A stretch of 19,884 bases of DNA from Scytalidium lignicola (taxonomy: Eukaryota; Ascomycota; Leotiomycetes): NCBI GenBank assembly GCA_002812745.2, contig NCSJ02000535.1, positions 1-19,884 of the forward strand, in the 5' to 3' direction. The position numbers and the translations under genes are program-made. Below are positions 1 through 8,726 of the stretch, piece after piece; within the stretch, counting starts at the first letter, position 1; each line of letters begins with the position of its first letter. The notes under the pieces are model-generated. The model did not search any database, was not told the origin of the DNA, and saw only the letters and a list, made by a program, of their open reading frames with translations.

Positions 1-20
1 GGGGTAAAAAGTTGAAGTGG

Positions 21-170
21 TTGGCGTATGGGCTAGACCATACACCAACTGTAATATTGGTTTGCGTATGAGCTAGACCATACACCAACCGTAATATTGG
101 TGTATGGGCTAGACCGTTGGCCAACTGGCTAGTCAGTTGGCCAACGGGCGGAGTTGGCGTATGGGCTGGA
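21..170. repeat. Short tandem and inverted repeats built on GTATGGGCTAGACC
   Basis: Two 40-bp units lie head to tail at 21-60 and 61-100 and differ at only a few positions; both end in GTAATATTGG. The core GTATGGGCTAGAC or a close variant recurs at about 26, 66, 102 and 158. Each full unit also carries a small inverted pair (GTATGG / CCATAC around GCTAGA or AGCTAGA). At 114-147 there is a perfect hairpin: 14-bp arms (CCGTTGGCCAACTG and its complement) around the 6-nt loop GCTAGT. The composition is richer in GC than the flanks. The block stops about 50 bp before an exon of the aminotransferase fragment, so it may lie inside an intron of that gene or mark the breakpoint that removed its 5' half. 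The element family is not recognised. Confidence 0.75.
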
Positions 171-219
171 ACATATACAAATAGAGATAAAGGAAAGATG
201 CATATCTAATCTGAACTAG

Positions 220-980
220 GTATATGACAAACTAACCTATACTCCCTTCACTCGCATGGCCTCCCTCTCGTCCTCTATTGCCCGCCTCACCCTCACCGTC
301 GGCAGCGTAGGCAAGCACTTCTACGCTACGGGCTGGAGAGTTGGGTTTCTAATCGGGCCTGAAGATCTTGTAGCATGTGTAAGAAAAGCACATACCAGAG
401 TGTGTTTCGTGAGTCCGAGTATATTGCAAGAGGCGGCGGCTGTCGGATATGAAGTCGCAGAGAAGAGAGGATTTTGGGCACAGTCGATTGAGCAGATGGC
501 AGAAAAAATGAAGAGATTTTGTGAGGTTTGGGATGAGTTGGGGATTCCGGTAGGTTTTTCTTGGACCAAGGCCTTCGATTGAATCGATTTTGGAGTGAGA
601 TATTTGCTGATTTTAAGTGTAATAACAGTATTCGGTACCAGATGGTGGGTATTTCGTCGTTGCTAATATGAAGAAAGTTAAGTTACCAGAGTCTTATGTA
701 TACCCTGCCCATATTTCTGGTCGTCCCAGAGATTTCAAACTGGCATGGTTCTTGATCAATGAGTTAGGAATAGGAGCAATCCCGCCTTCAGGTACGTTCT
801 CTATTCTCCTGGAATATTGAAGCTTAAAAAGTGTCCACTGATCAAATTTCAGAGTTCTTTACGGATTCTAATGCACATATCATGGAAGATTGGTTACGCT
901 TCGCTGTGTGTAGAACGGATGAGAGGCTAGAACTGGCAAAGGAACGACTTAGAGGGTTGAAAAAGTATATTGAGGAATAG
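220..980 (+). CDS. Kynurenine aminotransferase-like PLP enzyme, C-terminal half (5' part not in window)
   Basis: Fold-type I class I/II aminotransferase of the kynurenine--oxoglutarate transaminase / cysteine-S-conjugate beta-lyase type, expected to be cytosolic or mitochondrial and PLP-dependent. Exons are 220-549, 629-791 and 853-980, with introns of 79 and 61 nt (GTAGGT...ACAG and GTACGT...CAG), giving 206 residues before TAG. The first exon follows a plausible acceptor (CTGAACTAG) and opens with VYDKLTYTPFTR, as in the family. The Schiff-base lysine is in GSVGK (codon 313-315), followed by YATGWRVG. The last exons give GRPRDFKLAWFL, FTDSNAHI and EDWLRFAVCRTDE, whose WLRF arginine (897-899) should bind the substrate carboxylate. 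Family members have about 420 residues, so roughly the N-terminal half is absent. The ATG at 256 is an internal Met. The visible part has no disabling mutation, so this is either a normal gene running off the left edge or a 5'-truncated copy. Confidence 0.85.
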
Positions 981-1698
981 TAACATCTTCATTTTAGAAC
1001 AGAGGACTATAGAGAGGGTTTCACTACGTTTCAATCCATCTTCTGTAAATTTTTGAATTAATTTAGAGAGATGATAATATTTTGCAACGAAAGGCATCAT
1101 TATTCAAACTATCTATTGCCTCGACTGGCATTTAAGCATATTATAGGGAAGTGTATGTGGCATACATGAACCTTACAGAGCAGATTACTTCCTACACTAT
1201 GATAAGTAGAGCAGTTCTTTGACATAAATTAGATGTATATAGGCTCCAGACTTCCAATTTTTTGAACCCCACCAGTCATGAGCTGAAGCCATGTCTCCAC
1301 ATCATTATACGGAGATTGAGAAGTAGGAGTGAGAAAGTACCAAGGTCTATTGCATTAAGCTATCTTCTCGCTCAGCTTTCCATGTTCAACTTCCTAGGTT
1401 AGACCCGCCCTTCCTTACACTACGGGTATCATATGATATCCATCATGTTCCCACCCGCAAATAGAACTCATATGTCAATCAGCTGATATCTGACATCTGA
1501 CACCTGATAGTTGCTGAGTGACGATCTTAGAGTCCACTTTCTCCGAATGTCCGGGATGATTACTTCAAACTTTTCTGAAGATTGACTGAATATTACTTTG
1601 ACAGCTCAGACAACAGCTACTAATCCGTTATTACGGGCCGTAGGTAACAGTCAATTTACCCAGAATACTCTACCCAGGATATTCTACCGCAATCTCGG

Positions 1699-1816
1699 CG
1701 GATCCCTCCGGTGGCTGAGAAGTACGAAAAACCCGGAACCAGGCGGGCTAAAATCCTTGAACTCCCCCATATACCCCAGTCGGCCTCCGAGTTGCGTGGC
1801 CGGAGAAAATCTGGGG
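1699..1816. promoter_or_regulatory. Candidate Zn2Cys6 site and CreA-like motifs upstream of the VOC gene
   Basis: CGG at 1699-1701 and CCG at 1708-1710 form an inverted pair with a 6-nt spacer, inside CGGATCCCTCCG. This is the arrangement bound by Ppr1/UaY-type Zn2Cys6 regulators. SYGGRG-like words (the CreA/Cre1 consensus, either strand) are CTCCGG 1706-1711, CCCCAG 1774-1779, CCGGAG 1800-1805 and CTGGGG 1811-1816. They lie 230-350 bp upstream of the VOC start codon. The motifs are short, so function is inferred only. Confidence 0.3.
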
Positions 1817-1898
1817 AAATAGAGGAAGCTTCGAATGGATGACATCTCTTCGTATTCTCCTCACGCCACGGGCCTCTAAGAGAAGACATCATAGCAAG

Positions 1899-1906
1899 TA
1901 TAAATA
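1899..1906 (+). promoter_or_regulatory. TATA box of the VOC gene
   Basis: TATAAATA lies 143 nt upstream of the ATG at 2049. The spacing allows a leader of roughly 110 nt. It is the only good TATA word close to this start. Confidence 0.45.
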
Positions 1907-2048
1907 CAGTTCAGGAAATTGTTAAATACTCTCACCTACTTCGAGACTTCAGTTTCCCCTAACACAGAACACACGAATTACAATACTAAATCTGCACTGA
2001 GCTATACTATTCAGTTTCTTTACTGTTCGTCCATACTTCAAGTCCACA

Positions 2049-2645
2049 ATGACGACCACTGGATCCGATGTATCCAAACAGCAAAGCCCAACCAAGCTTG
2101 CTCATTTTGTCCTCCGCACCTCGCCGGAGCACTACAACAAGATGATCGATTTCTACACGACTTTCGTTGGCGGTATAGTCTCCCGGCACGAACAAATCTC
2201 CTTCATCCGTTACGACGACGAACACCACCGCATAGGTATCATGTGCCAGAGCAACATCCATAGAGGCCCGCCCAACCCAACCAGTCCCGGACTAGACCAT
2301 GTGTGCTTTACGTATGCAAACCTTAAAGACCTGTCCGCTGCGTATCGGGTTCGAAAGGGCCGTGGCATGACTCCTCACTGGTGCACGAACCACGGGCCAG
2401 GAACGAGCATGTACTATAAAGATCCTGATGGAAATCTAGTAGAGTGCCAGGTAGACAATTTCGACAACATGGATCATGCGATTGAGTTTATCCATGGGGA
2501 GGAATTCAAGGAAAATCCAATTGGGGTGGATTTTGATCCGGAGGAACTGTTTGCGAAGTTAGATCAGGGGGTAGACGAGCATGTGTTGAAGAAAAGGGCC
2601 AATATTGGGCCGAGGACAGATTTGCCGGCATTGTTCGTAAGGTAA
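2049..2645 (+). CDS. VOC-fold ring-cleavage (extradiol-type) dioxygenase / glyoxalase-family protein
   Basis: Single-exon gene of 198 residues. It belongs to the vicinal-oxygen-chelate superfamily (glyoxalase / bleomycin resistance / extradiol dioxygenase). Strand beta-1 is KLAHFVLRT with His19, the second module opens GLDHVCFTY with His84, and YYKDPDGNLVE supplies Glu132, together the expected 2-His-1-carboxylate metal site. Residues 113-132 (T-x-H, five residues, M-Y, x2, D-P-x-G, x3, E) fit the extradiol ring-cleavage signature as I recall it. His115 and Tyr122 sit where the catalytic acid-base His and the active-site Tyr lie in two-domain extradiol enzymes. The likely reaction is therefore Fe(II)-dependent meta cleavage of a catechol-type ring; a glyoxalase-like isomerase role is the alternative. 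No signal peptide is visible. The start is well placed just before the first strand (context CACAATGAC). The downstream FAH-family enzyme, P450, transporter and regulator fit a ring-degradation set. Confidence 0.9.
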   Translation: MTTTGSDVSKQQSPTKLAHFVLRTSPEHYNKMIDFYTTFVGGIVSRHEQISFIRYDDEHHRIGIMCQSNIHRGPPNPTSPGLDHVCFTYANLKDLSAAYRVRKGRGMTPHWCTNHGPGTSMYYKDPDGNLVECQVDNFDNMDHAIEFIHGEEFKENPIGVDFDPEELFAKLDQGVDEHVLKKRANIGPRTDLPALFVR

Positions 2646-3232
2646 TTTTTCATCCTTGATACGACCACTTAAAGTCTGTATTCAAGCCTCCCAATCATGA
2701 AGAGAGGGACTAGGTACTGTACTTAGTGGTGATTGAACGGTCCTTTATCCTCTGGTACTTGAGATCCATCTGATCTCTGTATCTAGAGCAATGGCGCAAT
2801 TCATATTTGTAATTAGTTTAAATCAAATCCACTTCCCCTTGATTCTATACAATCATGTTCTCATGAATTCTCCTTACACAGACACTTGTAGATTCTTCTT
2901 AAAACAGACCAGAACCTAGCTGATTTAATCCTTGTATGAGCTTGGCTTAAAACTGTTGCCACTTTTGGGCCGGTTTTTTACGCTGGTGATATCTACTAGA
3001 AGGAGAGAGACAAAATATCTCCGTCATCTTGCGTCCACTGATTCTTACACCTGTCTGGATATACGAGAAATTAATAGCACGAGAAAGAATAAGTGAGCTG
3101 TCAATCAGATCAAATTTGCTCTTAACTCATATTATCAGCCACTTTCAAGCTCATGTAGAATACTCTCAGAACTAGACTTTAAGGTGAAGTCCTCGAAAAT
3201 TGGTTGACGTCGTTCCAGCGTTTACATAACCA

Positions 3233-3270
3233 CTCCGGGGTTGTGGAGGGGCGGGGTCTCCGGTGTGGGG
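3233..3270. promoter_or_regulatory. Dense cluster of CreA/Cre1-like SYGGRG motifs
   Basis: Within 38 nt the consensus SYGGRG occurs four times on the plus strand: CCGGGG 3235-3240, GTGGAG 3243-3248, GCGGGG 3251-3256 and GTGGGG 3265-3270. It occurs twice on the minus strand, as CTCCGG at 3233-3238 and 3258-3263. The motif matches 8 of 4096 hexamers, so about 0.13 hits would be expected over this span on both strands with uniform composition. The local GC bias raises that somewhat. Carbon-catabolite repressors of fungi bind such paired motifs. Which gene it would control is unclear. Confidence 0.4.
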
Positions 3271-3331
3271 TAAAAGAGATGACAGGGGTGCGAAGAGAGA
3301 AATCCCGAGCAGAAGAACAGAACCCCGAGAC

Positions 3332-3345
3332 TTCGGAATTCCGAA
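3332..3345. promoter_or_regulatory. Perfect 14-bp palindrome TTCGGAATTCCGAA (CGG-N4-CCG)
   Basis: The two halves TTCGGAA and TTCCGAA are exact reverse complements. The core is an inverted CGG/CCG pair with a 4-nt spacer, the general form of operators of dimeric Zn2Cys6 regulators, extended by TT/AA flanks as in Ppr1-type sites. It lies 62 bp from the SYGGRG cluster. Binding is inferred. Confidence 0.35.
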
Positions 3346-3675
3346 ATACTAGAACCACGCGATATTTCAATCCCTGAGGGAACTCACCATTTGAGAGTCT
3401 AGAAGCAGACTGAGATCTATTTCAGCCCAAGGTAACTCCGTAGCTGGCCCATCATTATAGAAAAAAGCATTGCATTTCATTGGCAATTATTTTATTAAGC
3501 AGTGATCAGCTATGGACATACAGGTTTTAAGTTCAAATTCAAATTTAAATTCAGACCTTAAAGTAATGAACTCTGAATTTCCCAGCCGCTGAGCATGTGC
3601 ACAAGCTTTCTCTATCTTTCATCCGTCCCAACATACTCTGCATTTCCTTCCATTCGAATCCATTTTGCCGACTAA

Positions 3676-4344
3676 TTAAGCATTCTGCATGGCCTTTTGA
3701 AACGCAAGTGTATCCTATATTACACACTTATGTTAACCTCTGTTCATCTCCTCGCATCATCTTCGTAGAACAAAAACTCATTTTGTATGTAAACTCACAA
3801 TCCAAACATTAAACTGTTGCAGCCTTGGATTCGGGCTGCTGGGGTCATCAACAATGGCCCTCCCAATAAACTCCTCATTGAATTCATATCCCTTGAGGGT
3901 GCGCATCTTAGCGTTGCCTATGAAAAGGAAGTCACTGTCGGAATGCGCATAGAAGCGTGCAATTTTGTGTTCACGGTACTCGATCTTTTGCCAGGCTGTG
4001 CGGCGAGATTCACGGATTTCTATCCTTAGAGTTGTGAATTAGCGACAGCCAGATTTATACGTTATATGAATTGATAAACACTAAAACTTATCCCCGCTGG
4101 AAGCTTTTGGGGGATGAAAATATATATATATACCAGCAGAACCAGTGGCAGCCTTGGTTGAAGCCCCAAGCTGGCCGTCTTTGGTGAAGACTTCATCAGC
4201 GAGTCGAGGACCAGCGTTATCGCTTTTATCGTCCATAAGCTGTAAGAGGAGGCCCAAGAGGTCCTTAATAGGTTCAGGAACGCCGTTGGTTGGCCAGATG
4301 GTATTGGTAATATTGGAAGGGACGGTTTTAGTAACTGTAGCCAT
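3676..4344 (-). CDS. SnoaL-like / NTF2-fold small protein (three exons)
   Basis: Spliced minus-strand gene that no single open frame reveals. Exons are 4344-4134, 4019-3799 and 3714-3676. Introns are 114 nt (GTATAT...ATAG, branch-like GCTAATTC) and 84 nt (GTGAGT...TATAG). The product has 156 residues, the usual size for single-domain fungal SnoaL-like proteins. The N-terminus MATVTKTVP...NTIWPTNGVPEPIKDLL is typical of the fungal family, as are PRLADEVFTKDG (about 46-57) and, across the first splice, the E-I-R-E-S-R-R-x-A-W helix. The last exon continues VWIDTLAFQKAMQNA to TAA. The fold is a cone-shaped alpha+beta pocket used by polyketide cyclases, isomerases and hydratases; the actual reaction cannot be read from the sequence. 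It lies head to head with the FAH-family gene across 520 bp, suggesting co-expression. No secretion signal is visible. Confidence 0.82.
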
Positions 4345-4864
4345 ATTGATGTTTTGTCTAGTGGTTAATTGTATTTGGCTGGTATTTCAAGAATTGAGTA
4401 CCTATGTTGGTTTGAATGTGATATCATCATTGTGGGACACAATCTTAGCAACGACATGATAGATATATTTAAGTATCTATACTCTTTAGCCTAGGTTCTG
4501 CAAAATCCTTGGTAGCTTGCTAAACATCCAATCCCGAAAACCGCCACCCTATGTACGCATTTCTTCACCAACTCGGCCTCCCACCTGGCACTAATTGCGG
4601 TTTAAAGTAACTTACCGTCTTTAAACTTCATATTACCAAAATATTTCTAATCCGGAGCTAGAAATTGATCCGAATCTCGCGTACAAAAGCCCGAGGCTGC
4701 AAAAGTCAGCAACCCTTATCAAGTTATCAGGTATCATAAATACTAGTTGATTTTCCTTGTTACAGCTATGTAGACTTGGTAATGAAATCTTATATATATA
4801 TCTTATCCGATATTTTAAAAACAAAAACCTAGCAACCTTTCTATTACTCTCGATCTTGGTAAAA
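4345..4864. promoter_or_regulatory. Divergent promoter region between SnoaL-like and FAH-family genes
   Basis: This 520-bp interval serves both starts. For the plus gene, TATATATATAT at 4791-4801 lies 64 nt before the ATG. For the minus gene, a weaker TTAAATATATC-type word on the minus strand at about 4462-4472 lies roughly 120 nt before its ATG. CGG-containing words (TCCGGAG near 4652, ATCCGAA near 4669) are present but form no convincing operator. Confidence 0.5.
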
Positions 4865-5871
4865 ATGACTGTTTGGAAATACCTTATCCGTTTCAAGGAT
4901 GCCTCTGGGAGGGTCTTATTTGGTGAGGCAGGTGGTCCTTCAAAAGCCGAGGCGTTGCTAGGAAAGACGGTTCTAGTCTATCAAGGAACATCGCCATGGG
5001 ACCCAAATATGAAGGCTACGGGCGAGAGTGCGGTAGTGAAGGAGCTTCTGTCCCCAATGGAGGACTCATCCATCATCCATTGCGTTGGAGTGAATTATAA
5101 AGCTCATGTTCAGGAGTCTGGAGTTTGTGGAAACCAGTCCCTACAATCCAAACCCTTTTTCTCACAGTGTGCAGATGAATCCTCCTCAATACCCACTAGT
5201 CTTCAACAAGTTCCCAGACTCTCTTGCTGGCCCTCTTGAAGACATCACAATCGACACCGAGACCAAGGAGCTCGACTACGAGGTAAGATAGATTCCGCTC
5301 GCTGCCTGCCTCAACCCCCATCCCAGCTTTACATAAATCTGACCAAGTGTTCTATTATCCCTCTTAGGGCGAACTATGCGCTGTTATTGGTAAGGCGTGC
5401 AAAAACCTCGACAAAAAGCCACAAGAAAACCCACTCGACTATGTAATCGGATACACAGTTGGCAATGATGTCTCATCGCGAGACTGGCAAAACCAACACA
5501 CCACCGGCATGCAACACGGGTACAGCAAAGGATTCGACAAATTTGCCCCTATAGGCCCATGTATCGTATCTACTGACGTCATCCCCGATCCCACAAAGCT
5601 GTATTTAAAGACATGGGTGAATAGAGACTTGAGACAGAAGACGGCAACGGATGATCTGTTATTTGATATCTCAACCACTATACGGCATTTGACGCGCGGT
5701 AGGACGATGCGTCCTGGATGTATAATTATGACCGGGACGCCGAGCGGAGTGGGGTGGTTTATGAAGCCGACAGGATTACTAAAGCATGGGGATGTAGTAG
5801 AGGTTGAGATTGATGGTATTGGGACGATTAAGAACCGGATGGTTTTTGATAGTGAGACGGTGAAGAATTAG
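4865..5871 (+). CDS. Fumarylacetoacetate hydrolase (FAH)-family enzyme, three exons
   Basis: Exons are 4865-5122, 5175-5282 and 5368-5871; introns are 52 nt (GTTTGT...TGCAG) and 85 nt (GTAAGA...CTTAG). The product has 289 residues, typical for fungal single-domain FAH-like hydrolases, decarboxylases and isomerases. CVGVNYKAHVQES supplies His81 and Glu84, matching the catalytic His-Glu dyad of FAHD1-type enzymes. YEGEL (Glu122, Glu124) and GNDVSSRDWQ (Asp156) give the divalent-metal triad. SKGFDKFAPIGP (Lys176) lines the active site, and GTPSGVG near the C-terminus is a family hallmark. Such enzymes cleave or decarboxylate beta-keto or ring-opened diacids, which suits a step after the VOC dioxygenase. 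The ATG at 4865 is preferred to an in-frame upstream ATG at 4757 because MTVWKYLIRF is the usual N-terminus and the TATA word lies between them. The first intron is short, and its acceptor was chosen because it restores the conserved frame (NPPQYPLVFNKF). Confidence 0.92.
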
Positions 5872-7044
5872 AAGGAAAATAGAAAACGGTTCTTTTCTTT
5901 CAGGAACTGACGGTTTTTATAAATATATATGAATTAGAGACATGAAAGATCTTTATGTTATATCTAGAGCACAACTTCGAAAGATAATTTCGTTTGCCTC
6001 CCTAAGTATGGTTGTAAACTGCGATTTGCAAATATGTCTTTACGACTTCCACAAGCGTTTCTAGAATATCCGGATATTATATTATGTTTCTAAGGGATAT
6101 ACGTAGCGCAAGAGCCTTGACAAGATGATTATGTACTAGAAAAGAGGTCTCTTGCAGAGCTCTTTCGAGGGCAACATATACAAGGTAAATCTTTCAGACA
6201 CACCTAAAGTAGAGGTCTCATCTAACTCAGGACTTCTTCATATATCCTTTATCTTTACTCAGTGATTTAATATCAACATATAGCATATACAAGCCACTGT
6301 TTCTAGTCTATCTTAAGCCTTAAAACATAGCCATTATTGTATTTGGGGTGGACCAAATATGGTATAATTCGTCCCGTTCTCCATGGGGACTAAATATGCG
6401 GGGTAAGTGTCTAAGGACTTGTCCCAGTCGGACNTTTTTTATAATAGTCTTCGGAGTTGTGTTATAGGGCATGAAGTTCGGGTTTTTGAAATATTTACGC
6501 TCTTGAGGGATTGCGGGGTGGTTGGGGAAATTCGGGTATTTTGAGACTCGGCCTTGGTGCTTAACAATGCTCCGGATCAACGGGAGAGCTTCTCCTCCAA
6601 TTACTTATGTGATGACGCTGATTTGTCATACTCCGAGTAGGGAGCTTTGTTTTCTCCTTTTTCAGTCACCACATCTAGGTCGTCATCGAGGCTTCATCCA
6701 GCGTACATTGCAACATTTTATCATATTCACGTCTGTGCGGGTACGTTTGCTTACAACCCCCACATCAGCAGATCAAAAGCAAGAGTGTCCTAGGCGGGGG
6801 TAAAACCAGAAGAACCTCTCGGGGTCTACAGAGGATTGGAATAGATGCATTGTAATTCGCCTCAGAATGCAAGCCGGAGAGCAGCTGATCTGCTGGAAAC
6901 CTCATTCGTTCACTCACTGCGCAACTGGCGTATTCAGCCTTGGCTAAACTCTATATATAATTAACCTCATCCTTCAAATTTCAAGAACGCTATCCCCAGA
7001 CGAACCAAGTACAAACCCAAGAATTTTCTTCATCTAATCACAAC
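5872..7044. other. Intergenic interval upstream of the P450 gene, with CreA-like motifs
   Basis: No gene is supported. The frames at 6320-6580 (-) and 6522-6803 (+) lack family features. SYGGRG-type words are GCGGGG at 6398-6403, 6513-6518 and 6794-6799, CTCCGG at 6570-6575 and CCGGAG at 6874-6879. An N at 6434 sits beside a run of six T. The first 400 bp are AT-leaning 3' flank of the FAH-family gene. Confidence 0.5.
6952..6960 (+). promoter_or_regulatory. TATA box of the P450 gene
   Basis: TATATATAA lies 85 nt upstream of the ATG at 7045, a normal distance for a fungal core promoter. The leader in between is AC-rich and ends CACAACATG. Confidence 0.55.
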
Positions 7045-8726
7045 ATGATTTCCTTAAACGTTATTTTGTTTGCATTAGTCGTAGTATGCATCACTGGAAT
7101 CTACGCCTCGTTGAGACCTCGACGTATTCCTAAAGGGGCTAAAGAGCTGCCGGGACCCAAAGGTTATTCACTAGTCCTGAACCAAAACTTCATCAATAAA
7201 TGTTGACAGCTCTTTCCAGGTTATCCAATTATTGGGAATCTCCTCCAAATTCCCAAAACTCATTCATGGCTGAAGTTCAAGGAATGGGCCGACGAATATG
7301 GACCCATCTACAAGATCCACGTCCTTGGATCAACATACGTCGTCATCTCAAGTGAAAAAATTGCTAATGACCTGCTGTCAATGAGGGGTGCTATCTACTC
7401 TGACCGTCCCTACTTTGTCATGGGATATGATCTAGTGACACGGGGAGGCAACTTGGTATTCAATGGGATGAACGATTACTGGCGTCGCGGCCGGAAATTT
7501 GCCCAAGCTCAGCTGTCAACAACTGGCTCCCGCTCGTGGCAAGGAATCCAGGCGATGGAAGCTCCACGACTGATCTGCGATCTGGTGGAGCAGCCAAGCA
7601 ACTACAGTTTACTGTTTGAACGTTATTCCACCATTGTATCACTCCGGCAGGGCTTTGGAAAATCTGTCGAACGAGGGCCGCAAGAGGAGTCGCACGCGCG
7701 AAAGATCATGTCTCTGATGCACGTTATCGAGAGGGTGGCCTCTCCGTTTGCTTATCTAGTTGATGTACTTCCTGTCCTTATGCGCCTGCCAGAATGCCTG
7801 GCACCGTTCAAGCGGGAAGGCAAGATCTTCCATCAGCAGGAATCCTCATATTTCCTTGGCCTCTTAGCAGATGCTCGCAAGGTCAAGGAGGAAGGACAGC
7901 CAGAGGAGCCTCCCTCCTTCGCACGTTCATACCTTAACAAGCCCGAATACTGGAATTTGTCCGACTTCGAAGCTGCATACACCATCGGCACACTGTATGG
8001 TGGTGGCTCAGGCACCACTTCATCCACAATGCAGACTTATTGCCTAACCATGTGCCATTATCCGGAGTGGCAGAAGCGTTTACAGGACGAGATCGATCAG
8101 GTCGTAGGAAATGATAGGATTCCTCGATTTGACGACATGCCAAATCTTCCCTGTGTCCGAGCCGTCGTCAAAGAGATGCTGCGCTGGAGGCCCGTCGTAT
8201 CTGGAGGTTCGTCATCCGTCGAGCCAGTTTATTATAACTACAAATTTGCTGACAATGCTCAACAGGTGTCCCACATCGGCTTATTCAGGACGACATTTAT
8301 GAGGGTTACTTCATTCCGGCGGGAACTGTAGTCCACGCAAATCAATGGGCCATACATCGAGAAGAAGCACTCTATCCTGACCCAGAGACATTCCGACCCG
8401 AGCGCTGGCTGGAACCAGAGTACCCAACATTCCGAGCACCACTGACAGAGTTTCCCAACCTTAAGCGGTTCTCTGCTTTTGGCTTTGGCCGACGCATCTG
8501 CCCAGGCCTTGAGAGCGCGGAGAATGCCCTGTTTATCCAGGTCTCATCTCTGGCATGGGCGTGTAACGTCACACGCAAGAAGGACAAGGACGGCAATGAT
8601 ATTCCTGTGCCCTTGTATGATTATTCAGCTGGCACAAACACAGCCCCGAAACCCTTTGCGTTTGACCTTATACCTCGTAGCCAGGAGAGACTTCAACTGA
8701 TGCGAGAGAGTAGTACAAAACAATAA
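7045..8726 (+). CDS. Cytochrome P450 monooxygenase, membrane anchored
   Basis: Exons are 7045-7162, 7220-8206 and 8266-8726; introns are 57 nt (GTTATT...CCAG) and 59 nt (GTTCGT...ACAG, branch GCTGACA). The product has 521 residues, full length for a microsomal P450. Residues 2-23 are a hydrophobic ER anchor followed by RPRR and the proline hinge LPGPKGYPIIGN. YWRRGRKF is the C-helix WxxxR. Glu358 and Arg361 (KEMLR) form the ExxR pair, FRPERW lies at 411-416, and FGFGRRICPG at 440-449 has the heme-ligand Cys447. The I-helix motif at 300-307 reads GGGSGTTS: the usual acidic residue before the threonine is Gly304. The general look resembles the O-methylsterigmatocystin oxidoreductase-like (CYP64-type) group, but I cannot assign a CYP family. 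Expected role: NADPH- and O2-dependent hydroxylation of an aromatic or polyketide-like substrate at the ER, feeding the ring-cleavage steps. It converges with the transporter gene. Confidence 0.94.

Larger units (their letters stand above)
981..2048. other. Intergenic interval upstream of the VOC gene
   Basis: No gene is supported here. The small frames at 1598-1822 (+) and 1656-1892 (-) show no family features. The interval holds the 3' flank of the aminotransferase and the promoter side of the VOC gene. Around 1422-1441 a near-perfect palindrome is centred on ATCATATGAT, and near 1488-1506 the words CTGATATCTGACATCTGACAC form a short repeat. The GC-richer stretch 1690-1820 contains an inverted CGG-N6-CCG pair and several SYGGRG-type motifs, listed separately. 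Confidence 0.6.
2646..3675. other. 1.0-kb interval between convergent genes, with regulatory-looking island
   Basis: The flanking genes converge, so no promoter is required here, yet 3230-3370 is a GC-rich island with motifs typical of promoters (listed separately). The 63-codon minus frame inside it (3179-3370) has no recognisable family. The rest is AT-leaning and open in no frame of note. Near 3528-3552 there is a self-complementary stretch around AAATTCAAATTTAAATT. Confidence 0.6.

Noticed and set aside
21..100. CRISPR-like array
   Set aside because: Only two 40-bp units with no spacers between them, and the genome is fungal.
256..582. A complete small gene starting at the ATG at 256
   Set aside because: The reading is continuous with family sequence upstream (VYDKLTYTPFTR) and past a clear intron at 550; the stop at 580-582 lies inside that intron.
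3817..4029. Plus-strand gene of 70 codons
   Set aside because: It is antisense to the conserved second exon of the SnoaL-like gene.
4145..4459. Plus-strand gene of 104 codons
   Set aside because: Shadow of the first exon of the SnoaL-like gene on the other strand.
5123..5167. A 45-nt intron GTTTGT...CTCACAG in the FAH-family gene
   Set aside because: It would keep the wrong downstream frame; the acceptor seven bases later (TGCAG at 5174) gives the conserved NPPQYPLVFNKF reading.
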